Source: Tubulanus polymorphus
Lineage: Eukaryota > Nemertea > Palaeonemertea > Tubulaniformes > Tubulanidae
DNA length: 60,000 bases
Assembly (NCBI RefSeq): GCF_964204645.1
Contig: NC_134030.1
Location: 5,518,278-5,578,277 of the forward strand
Direction: 5' to 3'
This document shows, one piece after another, positions 28,061 through 39,854 of the stretch. Numbering within the stretch: the first letter of the stretch is position 1; each line of letters begins with the position of its first letter. The notes under the pieces are model-generated. The model had not been told where the DNA came from and made no database searches. It saw only the letters and a list, made by a program, of their open reading frames with translations. The position numbers were made by a program, and so were the translations under genes.

Positions 28061-31000
28061 CGATATTGCGAAATAATGACAAAAAAACAATCATATTCGC
28101 GCTCGAAGTAACTGTCAATTAATCCAGTGTCTCCATACAAAAACATCAATACTTCCAGCAGAAGTAAAAAGGTTTTCGAAATAAATCAGTCGTTACAAAT
28201 CGGTATTTCCAAAGCTGTTGCTAGTTGCTTCTTGTATTAGAAATGCTTTACACACAGCTATGGAAATTGTTTTGAGATGGCATTTAAGTACTGATACGTA
28301 GAAGAGGACGGGAAGATTTCAGACATGGGAGTAATTGATAAAAGCTTAACTTCATGTAATAAACATTTCACATTGTTCAACTGTAGCCACATGGATTGTG
28401 CGACCAAAATATGTTGTTCGGGTATTAGGTAACATTTTCATAAAACTCGTAAAGCCGCATGAAGCTATTTCAGTCGGTTTGTATCTTGAAGTCGATGATT
28501 ATTGTAGAGTAGGGGAATTTACGCTGGATAATCTACCTTAGTTTTAATTACAGATTGCGCGGATCAATCACTTTCTCGCGCCCTAGTTTCAGCTCTTATT
28601 AGCAGATGGCGCTAATAGTAGCGATGCTATAAATTATTTTCTTCCTGATGGTCTCGTTGTTTTAGAGTCGATTTAGAGTATTTTTCAGACATTGAAGGAT
28701 CCGGTAAAAAAAATAATGAAAATTGTTGAACCTTGGAGCGATATATTCAATTCTCAATCTCGCATGATATTGATCTTCGCAAAATCATCGGTTCCTTGAA
28801 AGATTGTCGTGGAAAAAAAAATATTAAAATTGTCTATGACGGTTTGACTATTTTAAAATTGCATACAATAGCGGGTTCTATTGACTGTATACGTAACAAG
28901 AATGCCGTAATATTACCAAAATTTCCATTTTGAATATGGTCATTTATCAAATAGATTTGAAATAAAATTCCAATGTCATCGGTAAGAAAAAAATCAGGCT
29001 TCGAATTGTGACGAAAAATATAACATGTTCCCAAATATTTTCAATCAGTTTTTCTATCAAATCTCCGGCAAAGATTTTTTTTCAACATATTTTGATTATG
29101 TAAATTACGCGTAACGGTTGAGTCGCCAACAATATTACTAAGAATTTACAAAAACCGGGGCCCTGATGTGTTTGCCTCATGCCTAGACGAGGCTCCTCTG
29201 TGGTCCCCTTCAAAACCCCGTCTATTGTAAAAACAATTCGTATTAAGATTATCTCTGCGATATGTTGAATCAAGGCGATTTTTTTTCTAAATGATATTGG
29301 AATTTTTTTTTTCAAAACTTCACAAAATTTATGATAAATGACCGTAATCATAATGTAACTGTAACAATCTAACCGCATTCTTGTCAACAGAACGCGTTGA
29401 AACATGCAACTGTAAAAAAAAAGTCAAATCGTCTTGCGCGATTTTCATTATTTTACACGTCGAACCGAACCGGGAAATGAAATTTCGATATCTATTCATT
29501 GGACAGCGCGGCGAAAAATGCGCAGAACACGCATTAAAAATATTCGTCATCTTTTCGTTGGGTTTCCATGACAACCGTTGACGCATCATACACGCCTTTT
29601 CCGCTGTCAGAATGCCGCCTTCGAGTCCCCGAGGATCGCGCCGAATCACGCATGTCAAACATTTCGAGGATTTCGCCGCCGAATTTGAGAGATGAGCAAA
29701 AATATTTGTATGTATCTCGAAAGCCCGACTGTCAGCCGTATGAGTGATCGATCGTTGCTGGGGGTTTCGAGTGACGTTCGAACCGCACGAACAGTTTTTC
29801 TTTTCGGATATTATTGATCAAAGATAATATTAGCGAAGACAATTTCGTTCGACTCGAATCGCTCGAATATCGTTGCCCGGGGGAGTTCGGCGAATTTCCC
29901 GACAGTCTTACATTGACGAGAAAAGTTTTCTCGAATAATATCAACTTCTACGATTATAGTCGTTTTTGCTAGTATCGCACAAGCCGCGGTCCCCGGTCGC
30001 TCCCGCGCGCGTTCTGATGTCGTTCGAACATTTATTTTATCGTACGCAAACTCATTTATCTTGCGCGTTAGAAAAAAACGGCGTATTACAAATATTCCTC
30101 TTGTTTATCGAAGAACGACGTATTGACAGTTGGTAATTGAATAAATACACGAAATACTACTATATCTAAACATACGAAAATTGAAATTTGTGGTCGTGTT
30201 TTCATCGAGCAAATCTTCTCCACGTTCTGGCGAAATTCTGGTATAGTTCAGCGGGAAGAGAGCATAATAATGTGCTCAACGTAACCGCGGACAAATCGTT
30301 GGAGTCCATGATGCAACGTAGCTGTACTTTTTCAATTTTCAATTTATAAACTTGCCCTTTTTCAATGACTTGCTCACAAAACCACCTTATTACAGAATAT
30401 AACGAAATTATCTGAAACTTCGTCAACTTTTAAACTCCCAGGAGGAACTCACAGAAATTCAGTATATAAAAAAGGTTTGGAATATTCTGTTTGAACTCGT
30501 GCCATCTCTTAGAATCAAATTATTTTGTAGGTACTCTTTTCGCCCTAAGCAAAATTGCATTTTGTTACCAATTTTGATTCAAGAATATTAGAATTCAAAT
30601 CTGAGTTACTCTTTTGAACCTGACGAATTCGTCTAACACCTTCTAACAAAATTCGATCCAATACGAATTGGACTCGAATAACGGTCACAAACGATTCAAA
30701 ACGTTTTTGCGAATAAAATATTCAGAATACTAAGCGACATAATTTGAGGTAAAAAAGGTGAAATTGTTTGACATATTTGAAACAGAAAATTATCATAAGC
30801 TGAAGATTCTAATACAAATGTTCTTGTATAATTCATACTGCACCAGATGTTTGTTTCTAAATTTCATTATAGAGAACATTTTTGATCGGGAATGAAATTA
30901 TGGAACTGGGTCGAAGTTCTACATATGAACATAAAGCTTAGTAATGAACTATATGTCGATAAGTGTTGATAGTAAAATTCATTTTATAAATTAGACCAAA

Positions 31001-32760
31001 AATACATGTATTTTTGATTAGACGACTAATAGAAAACGAATACGATATTCAACGACATCGCTGACTTTTTCGAATATTTTCCGATAAATCAATTAATCAT
31101 TTCGTCCCTCAATTTAGTTCAGTTGCAATGTTTGAAGACATTTGAAGCTGTATTTTAGGTAGATTTTCGGATTTTATTCCTGTTTCCAGAATTCGATCTC
31201 GTGCCCTTTGGTATTCGGCATCGGTGATTAAGTAAGATGAAGCGCAGATAATGGCAATAGCTTTGCATGAAGTAATTGCTAAAAACCACTAATCCGTAAT
31301 GAATGTATAGAAAATCGATTAACATTCGCCGATTTCGATCGCTCAGTCGGGAACTATATTGTCTGGGCATTTATACTTAGCTCGGAAGTGATGCGTCAAA
31401 TTAAAATGGCGGCCGAGATGATTGACGTGCCCTACTTTCACCACGCAAAATAGATGCTGAATCATGGCGTCGAAGAAGGATTTGTGTCCTATGCTATATA
31501 TGTGTATATTTATCACTCTTACACGATTTAGGACACGAATACTATTGTGAAAGATCATTATTATCAATTGAAAGATGGCGCCGAGGCTTTTCAAATTACC
31601 ACAAAATCGATTCGATTAACTGTGATGATTGCCCCGACGTTAAAATGTTTAAATCAAGTTCGTACGTGTTGTGATCGTGAATCCAATCATAATTCGTGAC
31701 TTTTTCTTTTTAACAAACTATTCAGTAAATCGAACTCCGTCATCTACGGCGGGGTCGATGCCGTGATTACGAGGATTATTATCTAACTTAACCGAACTAT
31801 TATACTACCAAGCCTGCGATTTGAAATCTTTAGTAATTGCTCGGATTCGATTTGAAATTCTCATTTAATATAAACCATTACTACGGAAGCTATACCAGCG
31901 ATTTATCGAGAGAGAAGCCGGTTTTCTATTATTTTCCTTATGCATTTGTTGTTCTTTGTGTGCGCAAAAACCAGCTCGCAAACACACTCGCTCAACAAAG
32001 TGCATTTGTAGGTCCACATCGCTGTATCCCATATGTTTTTGTTGCAAGTCAACATCAAACGAACCGCCGGCAATTGAAAACGGTTAGGTGATTAATTATA
32101 CTGCGCCTTACTACTGACAGGTCGAGGGGACCGTCTCGGCAGTTCGTAGTGACACCTTCTAACAACAGATGTCGCTGAACGAGCTTACTACCAAAATAGA
32201 CGCAAAGCCGCCATTACTAAACCGACCAACTTTCGAGTTGATTAGAATATAATTCTTCAAATTGACATTTTTTATTCATCAGAATCAATTCGGATTTTAA
32301 GAAAAATCCGGTTGTTAAGTGCTTGCATTTGAAATAAAATGATAATGCGTCATTATCTCTTCAGTCGAAAAATCTGAAAAAAATCAACAAAATGCACGAA
32401 AGTCTTGTAATAATTTTGCCCACTTTGCCAATTGAAAGTACGTCGTTCACTTAAAAACGGATATAATAATGAACTAATCTTTGTCAGAATTTACCGTATT
32501 TTTTCGGCTCATTCCTAAAACAATTTGGAGCCATGAATGAATTTTTCATGAAATGCGTAATTTTTGCCCGGAAATATGCCCGGCATCTATGGAATTGCCG
32601 GCTGACTATCGAACCGGAATTTCAATCCGAATTAATTGCCATTTACATCAATTATCCGGAAAACCAATTTATTTCGATTCCGAACCGGCGCAACCCGACG
32701 GGTGCAGGCCTAGTTCAAACGTACGGTAATCATATTACGATGAGAAATGAATCCAATGGG

Positions 32761-32782
32761 ATCGATGATGATGATGATGATG
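32761..32782 (+). repeat. (GAT)n microsatellite
   Basis: About six GAT units; encodes an Asp run in a chance ORF. Confidence 0.85.
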
Positions 32783-34147
32783 CAAGCATCTAGGCGAGCT
32801 TTTTTTAGAATAAATTATAATATTATATCAGAAAAAAAACAGGCAAATATTCATTCGGGAAAGCGAGATAACTTTTCTCGATTTATATGTATGCATATAT
32901 AAACAAAAAATTCGTCCTCAAATTGACACCCAAAAGGTTAGAGTACTATTCGCCACAATAAACGCCATTGTTGTACGTAAAATACGTATGTACGGATCAT
33001 GCTTCTGTAAATTTCAAAAAGATGAACCTTTATAACCGAACCCCGTCGAAACATGTCAATACAACGTGCTACCACGAGGTGATGAACTTTTATTTAATTA
33101 GATCCATTGCACGAACAAGCGTCAATTTATCGTTTCATATCAGATATAGCCATTGATGTTACCGATTTTAGAATAGAGAAAAAAAAACTGCTAGACGCCT
33201 TTCTGAATCGTGAACAGATCAGACGAGAAAAAGTATTCGATAGTTTTCTGGATTAGAATTGATTCTAAATCGTAGCCAAATTATTCGCATTTAGGGAACA
33301 AATATAGATGACGAATGGAAATAGAAAAATGGTTAGATAAATTTCATAGCAAAAATATGTATTATATTCATTGTTAGTACATTGGTTTTGCTCGTTTTTC
33401 CATGCTCAAAATCTGAGGTTAACTTTGCTAGATTCTGCAGCAAAAATTTTGCAGACTGGTCTCGTGAAGGAATTTATAATTCGGGATTTTTTTGGGGAAT
33501 ATATCTGAAGCGCAAATAAGCATTGGTTTGTATTACGATCGTGAAGCAGGGTTCGCCTATAAACCAACGGCTACTTTCATTAATTTACAAATCGATTACT
33601 TTTACGATACCAAATTATTCCCCGGTAGAAATATTCTCAACGACACCACGAATTGAGAAATGATATTAACTTGAGAATTCCTATGGTATATATTCATAAA
33701 ACCACAATAGTGATGAAACGATGACTATAAATTCTGTTTTCCTGACGTAATAGCTATTGTTCCATCACTATTTATATGAGTTTCAAATATACCGACTGCA
33801 ACTAATCTTAACTTATTTTGAAATATCCCATGGCATTAATCGAAATAAAAACAGGCTAAATGATATAGTTTTTTGGTAGTGCAAAATTCTATTTAGATTT
33901 GCTAGTTGATGCCATGTATTTTTGCTCAAATGTTCTGTTTAGTAAAATAACACTAAATCTGGTAATAATAATAATAGTAAAATATTCTAATAATCCATTT
34001 TGTCCATTCTGAATTGATTCCCTTTTATTACATCTCGTTTACATACTTCGCCGATTTCGAGTACATTTCCAAATATCGTAAAAATATTTCCTGGGTCTCA
34101 ATATCATCCGTTTGAGTTTCGTATTTTAAGAATTCATGTTAAATCTA

Positions 34148-34182
34148 ATCATGGACTCTAAATTCGTTTAAGAGTCCATGAT
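34148..34182. repeat. 12-bp perfect inverted repeat ATCATGGACTCT/AGAGTCCATGAT
   Basis: The arms are separated by 11 bp. The same AGAGTCCATGAT 12-mer recurs at 27751-27762, and related GGAGTCCATGATGCAAC and AGAGTCCACGATGTAAC strings occur near 30300 and 3587, suggesting a dispersed short motif rather than chance. Confidence 0.45.
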
Positions 34183-35415
34183 CTAATAATTTCCTACATG
34201 TATATAAAACTCTAGGAAATGTTCTGGTGACTGGTTATAAGATAGAAATACTACGAAAAAAGCCTTGTATATATGCAATACCGAGGGAGCAACATTTTTC
34301 AAAGGTTGACATTTTGTAACGGTCACCTTGTGTGTACAGACCGAATATACGCCAAAGTCCCTTATGGTTGCGTTTCGTTAATTCGTCTCATTTATCATTC
34401 GGTCGACCCTGAGGCATTTGGATGTTAATTTCAATTATGGAGGACCCTCAACGCGTAACTAATGATCTCAGATCTGGCTTTGATGTCTGGCGACCAAACA
34501 ACACCGAACGAAACTATGTCAGACAATGGCGAAAAGAAATTCTAAGATTCTTTCTATCTTCGACCCACCAGATTTTTGTGTTGAACGTGATGCGTTTACG
34601 GTTCTAACCACATTATTTTCGCATTTTTTGTAAACAACGTGAGCAAAAATCGTACGTCATTATATACCAAACGTGTACTAATGTAAATGAAAATTGAACT
34701 TTCAAAAACAGCAGATTTACGAATCTATATATCCACGTACATATGTTTGAGAATATGCACATTGCTTCGTCTGGGATGAACATTTTACATAATTTTCATT
34801 CTGTTTTTTACCGTATTTCAACGATAATTTCTTAAACCTAAACCTTCAGTATTATGTAAGTAATCCATGTACGGTAAATCAAAGTATTTTGATAGTTAAG
34901 ACGAAATACTTCCAAAGGCTATGTTCAAAAACACAAAATATGAACCCTTGAATATTGGTCGTATATGTTATTTTCAGGATCCAGCCCTGTCAAAAGAAAC
35001 AACGTTCTTCAAAAAATACACATATTCATATTTTTCGATGGGCCCGAAATCCAACCCTACGCGATCCTTGAAAGCCGTACGTGTTGTGTAGGAAACGCAT
35101 TATTCAGAACATATGGCTGAAACATTATCGTTTAGATAACGAATAAGTCGGGCCGGTGTTATTTGTAAAACATACATAAACCAAACACATTTCAACTCGT
35201 CAAATAGATAACCGAGCCCCCCAAAAAATATCATATCGGAAAATCTCCGCGACAGCTCGTGCGGCGCATGCGCGCATATACATACGACAAAATAGGTGAT
35301 TGGGATTCGTTTGTGTTTTGGTATAGCTCGTCGATAACCCTTCAACTTTGACATCGAATGACCCCGCGCGACGACGCGTCATCCGGCGAATAAGCTTTTT
35401 GTGAGAAAATCTTAC

Positions 35416-35640
35416 CTTAGCGGCGTGGACGTCTGCTGCAGTTTGGCTGCTTGGTCACCCCCTCGCCTGCCCGGAACAAACAACCTGCATATGAACTAAC
35501 AACCATTATACTAAGGGTACAATTACACCATATGAAACCCGAATCTTTACACAACGTGTGCGCAATACGACGTTCTGATTGGTCTGCGGTTTTTGTTTCT
35601 ACGACGTCTGGGTAATGTATCAACCACGAAGAGGTCTATA
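35416..35640 (-). ncRNA. Exon-like segment with strong minus-strand donor
   Basis: On the - strand the segment ends in GCTAAG|GTAAGA at 35416. It includes a 68-codon open frame with no recognisable similarity. It may be a noncoding exon between the Hox3 promoter and miR-993. The upstream boundary is arbitrary. Donor consensus is the only support. Confidence 0.18.
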
Positions 35641-36879
35641 GCTTATGTGTGATAAAATACCGCAGGCCTCTCCATATGGCCTATATTAAGAGTCGGCATA
35701 CCTTTGTAGTAGACTCGGTAATCGTCTGAAGTTAAGTGGCCGGTGTCAAAGATTGTAACAAATGACCACGTACCATTTCGAGACTGGGACAGAATGACAA
35801 ATTAGAGGCTCTGATTAGTTATGATGCTTTGTCCGCGACTGTACGTAACAGTGACATCTGGTATCGACCTGGTTAGACCACGTAGAAGCATTCCCTCGGC
35901 CTCGTCAAACACCAGTTTGTTCTGTGATGTTTGCCGCTTACCATTACTGCTATAGCAATCAACAACAACAACATGCGTGGCCTCATTAATGCGTGGCTAC
36001 TGTCTGTATCATATGATACCAGGTTTCTAAATACATGGATACTACCGTCGAGATTAGGTACACGTAAACCTAACGATTTTTGTAATATGATCAATCATAT
36101 GCATCTATAACTCATATAAATATATAAAGCAGCAATATCTATTCCTTCTCTAATAACTGTCGCTTCCGTTTGTCCTATTTCGTTCTGGCTTTCTCTACAC
36201 AAGGGGAAAAAGCTTCGCTATCATTGATAGGCCATTTACAGAAACCATTACTCGCCCGTCAGTCGCGTTTCAAAAGTGCACTGATACGTGAGACGGTATG
36301 AGATATTGGGCACATATGCCCCGCTAAGTGTAGCGGGTCCTCCGGAGACCGGAGCTGTCAACCTTGCGGTAAGACCCGATGCTTTATTTCATTAATACGA
36401 TTACGCAACTGGACTGCGCTGCCGTTTGGGAAAAACGTGAAGACGAGATATAATTTCATTTATACGCTCCTGACAGGCTATAAGCCACATGCGCATCCTA
36501 TGCGGTTTTTTTAAGAGACGAAAATATTTTCCACACTCTGGCGAACCTCCCTAGCTTCGCATTATACCTATATCCTTATTCAAGAGATCATTTTCTATTC
36601 ATTTACATATTCATTTCACGACGACTAAGACCAGCGTGGTTGGTATTTGTGTCACACATGGCAGTCGTTCGAAGAATGAAAAAAAAAACAACATATCTTT
36701 ACTACAAAAATGGAGTATTTTAAACCGTGATTCCAGTAAATAATCATCATATATTTTTCTCGGATTATTGGTTCTTTCGCGAGTTATGCAACAACAAACG
36801 TCGTCGTTGGGGAAACTGAAATGCTAATGGAAAACTCTGTCGATAAAAAGATACGTGTAATTCGTGTATAACTGGCGAG

Positions 36880-36910
36880 CACGTGAGAAGTGCCTTCACG
36901 TGTTCACGTG
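36880..36910. promoter_or_regulatory. Triple CACGTG E-box cluster
   Basis: Three perfect palindromic CACGTG hexamers occur in 31 bp, starting at 36880, 36897 and 36905, about 2.5 kb upstream of the Hox3 leader, which itself carries a CACGTG. Such sites bind bHLH-zip proteins (USF, MITF/TFE, Myc/Max types). Function is inferred only. Confidence 0.4.
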
Positions 36911-38891
36911 TAGATAATTCTGCAATGGTGAGATAATTTGACGTAATTAACGATCAAGTTCTGGGTGACTGGGAATTTCGCCGATCGTGTTGAGAATTGT
37001 CTTCTAAGATCCGTAGCTCGTATATTCGTTCGCGGTGAATCTAACCATCCGTAGTCGATTCTAATATAACTATTTAAATATCTATATGAACGGGATTTTG
37101 AGGTCCTTTTACTAAGCTTTCGGATGATTGTAACGAAAGTTCGATTTGCCTTTTTTAACTTCGTGTTCAAGTAAGTTATGTGAATGAACTGATATAATGT
37201 AAAAACTTCGATGATTTCTGCTTCGAAGCCTGGATAAATCATTCTCAAATTTTAAACTTGAGTAGAATGTGTAACCGGGTCTAGAGTGATAGATATCTCG
37301 GAATATTTAAATGACGGCAGTTGTTGCAGCATCAGCCTTCAATTCCGTTATCATCAATCTCTGCGCATCGTTTTGAGTCGAACGATTTTGCAAATAAGGC
37401 TGCGTGGCAATTACAAGGGTCGGGGCTTAGCTTTAAATCTGCCATGGGGATTAAGTCAAGTGAGGCGAGCTTGAGTGACAACAATTCTATTTGACAATGA
37501 CGTCTCTTTGATAGCAGATCGCACAGATTGGCCTGCTTGGTCAGCCTCCCGGGATTTACATATTCTCCGGCCTCCTAGATGTTTTCTCTTGTCTCGGTTT
37601 TAGTGGTCGATGATATTATGCTGATGGGAGTTGTTGTTGAAGGCCGTATTGGGCAAATAGATAACCGTCGAGACGCAGTTTCTAGTTAGAGAGCGTCGTC
37701 ATCAACTCTAATATTCGAAATTCGGATTTTTTACTTTAATCGCTAATCGAGGTAGGAATTCCATTGAATATTTCATATATCATTTTGTACGAAGCAAAAC
37801 GTGGTAGAAGTTTCCAAGTCGTTTACACCAAAGTAGTATGTTACTTTCGTTTTACTGTAATAATGCTCTGTTGCCTTGCTCATGATAGCCTACTAGCGCC
37901 TTCTACCGGGTTGCGTCGGCGATTACGTAATGAGGTGGCACGGCTGTATGTCACGTGATACGGATTGCGCGCATCGAGGGAGTGGAAAAATGCTTCAAAC
38001 TAATGCCTAGACTGAAATTACATGCATAAATGTTTTTCAGTCTATTCTCAAATGAATGTTGTTATTCATTAGTTTGTCGGTCTTGTGTGTCTGGTTCATT
38101 TCCATTTTAGCCCAGTAATAGATATACGGTTGATTCGATGTTTTTGCACGCTACTCGAAAGCAGCTCGGCGAGTATGCGTCTGTGGACAGAATTACGTTA
38201 AGATCCCGCGGGTTTATCGTGGGTTGGTTTTGCTCAATCATGTGTAACTTCGAAGACGCGTCGTGCATTATTCATCCGCAAAATTTGCCCCCGAACCCCT
38301 CGTGGCTTTCAGGTCCGCGCAAAGTTTCAGCTTTTTCGTTTTTTATGCAAAATTGACACATCCGACCGGACCAAAATGCCCGGAATCGTAGAACTCGATC
38401 AACGACACGAAATATGAAATCATTTCTATATCATTCTTCGGTTAGGGGTGGTTCGAAGAGATAACGAGCCTCGCTAGCGAGGATGGTTCGCTAGCTATTA
38501 TTTCGATTATTTTGGCCGTCGAAGCCGTCGCGATAGAATCAATCTGATTACGACTGATACGACGTATTTGATCGACAGGCGTATTTAACTGCGCGGAGCA
38601 TCGGCAAACGGACGGACGCACTGAGCCACATTTTAATGTCCTATCCATCATAACTCTGGAATTGTAGACGAACGCATCGAAGTATGTGATATGGCGGAGA
38701 TCGATTCTGATATTTACAGCCTCCGCGCTTTCTCATCAGACCGAATTCTCTTTGATCGAGCCGCCATATATTAATCCGTCGTCGTCATCGTCGAATAAGT
38801 ATTTTTTTTCGACTATAGTCTTTACTAAGCGGTCGAATAAACAGAGCGTGTTCGGTAAGACACGCGATGCGTAGAGAAAAACACGTCTTAC

Positions 38892-39060
38892 CTGAACTGA
38901 ACTGCGATCGTAATATTCCGAAAATGCATCCAAAATCGCAGTCTCAATAAGATCTCGAAGATAGTAATATCCAAAACTGATAATTTCCTTACTATTATTT
39001 ATTTTAATCCGCACACGTATACATCATATATGTACATTACAATATATATATATATATGAA
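38892..39060 (-). ncRNA. Possible first exon of a transcript divergent from Hox3
   Basis: The - strand carries CAG|GTAAGA with the last exon base at 38892, a near-perfect donor, about 0.5 kb upstream of the Hox3 exon and pointing away from it. The upstream limit is arbitrary; an (AT)n run lies at 39041-39057. If transcribed, this could start a noncoding RNA running toward miR-993. Another strong - strand donor (AAG|GTAAGA) lies at 35416. Confidence 0.22.
39041..39057 (+). repeat. (AT)n microsatellite upstream of Hox3
   Basis: About eight AT units, 0.3 kb before the Hox3 exon acceptor. Confidence 0.85.
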
Positions 39061-39344
39061 TATGTTTTTCTAATCCACAAAACGTTTAAACTGAAATGAG
39101 CATTGCATTTTACGCGCAGTAATCCGTTTTATACCACTACTGATATACCGTAGCGGTGAAATGTGCGAATGCAACGGTGTTATTCAACGAAATGTGGCTT
39201 TTCATCCCTTTGGCGGTGCATCTATCAACGCTAATGACTTTCGAGGGGAAATTTTTGACTCGGGACGTAGTTTATATGATTTATATCTATGTTTAGATAA
39301 TTAATGGTGCTTTGATGTCTTGTCGATTGTTGATTTTCTTGGCC

Positions 39345-39451
39345 TCTTGTATTTTTCAGCAGACGATTTTCATTGTGCGGTGCAAAGCGCTCCCATTGGC
39401 TGACGGCCATCACGTGACAACGAGCAGACGACGCCGGACCATGTGTTAACT
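39345..39451 (+). promoter_or_regulatory. Hox3 proximal leader/promoter region
   Basis: Just upstream of the ATG lie an acceptor-like tract ending at 39359 (ttgtatttttcag), an inverted CCAAT box (CCATTGGC, about 39389-39396) and an E-box CACGTG inside ATCACGTGAC (about 39409-39418). There is no convincing TATA box. Two readings compete: a spliced 5'UTR exon fed by a distant promoter, or a local CCAAT/E-box promoter. Both may operate. Confidence 0.45.
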
Positions 39452-39854
39452 ATGTCTGACTTCTGCCAGAATGAAATCAATTTTATAAATCGAGAGATGC
39501 AGAAAGGCTACTACCACGACCCTGGACAGGGATATGCGGGCTATTACGGCGGAAATGGCTACGCGTTCGACGGTCCCGGGTACGGACCCGAACATGTTCC
39601 AGAAGGGGCGTATCGTGCCTCGTGTTACATGCAAACACCGCTATCGCATACGATCCCGGCTACGTGCACCGAAAATGGGGTCTATCCGCAACATTACAAC
39701 GCCTCCTGTATGCAGGACGCGACCAGCAATGGAATTGTGGCCGGTGCCCCGGTGAATCAAACCCACGCCGTTACAACGACGACGAAGGAAATTTACCCGT
39801 GGATGCGTGAATCCAGACAGAACGCCAAAAACAAGCAGCTTTCACCTGTCGGAG
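39360..39854 (+). CDS. Hox3: Hox3 exon 1 (coding part 39452-39854, hexapeptide exon)
   Basis: The coding part is 403 nt (134 codons plus one base). It encodes the acidic/Tyr/Gly-rich N-terminal region and [13 protein letters not shown], with the hexapeptide tryptophan at residue 117. The donor GGAG|gtaaga is a good consensus and sits where Hox introns usually fall, between hexapeptide and homeodomain. An in-frame TGA at 39401 bounds the frame upstream, so the coding start is either ATG 39452 (A at -3) or the internal ATG 39497 (G at -3). The exon may itself begin at a splice acceptor: cctcttgtatttttcag ends at 39359, giving a 92 nt 5'UTR segment in this exon. If so, the transcription start lies further upstream. 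Confidence 0.85.
39441..39449 (+). other. Minimal upstream ORF (ATG TGT TAA) before Hox3 start
   Basis: An ATG in good context (ACCATGT, A at -3) is followed by one Cys codon and TAA, ending 2 nt before the Hox3 ATG at 39452. If the mRNA leader includes this site, ribosomes would meet this Met-Cys-stop first and have to reinitiate or leak past it. Seen directly in the sequence; whether it works depends on the unmapped transcript start. Confidence 0.6.

Larger units (their letters stand above)
7311..39344. other. 32 kb intergenic region between miR-993 and Hox3
   Basis: No protein-coding gene I can support; the longest frames (130 codons at 15896-16288 -, 123 at 17181-17552 +) look random. 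Content consists of the elements listed separately: microsatellites, pogo-like remnant, repeat cluster, retroposon tail, promoter-like blocks at 14.0-14.4 and 24.3-24.4 kb, E-box cluster at 36.9 kb, and possible minus-strand noncoding exons. Long gene-free spacers with regulatory DNA are expected between Hox genes. Confidence 0.7.

Noticed and set aside
29145-29215. Possible inverted element with CCGGGG/CCCCGT ends
   Set aside because: Ends match over only a few bases with unequal spacing; not distinguishable from chance.
1-39000. Search for Hox4 or a miR-10 paralogue beside miR-993
   Set aside because: No second homeobox, YPWM hexapeptide or additional TACCCTGTAG hairpin seen in the window on either strand.
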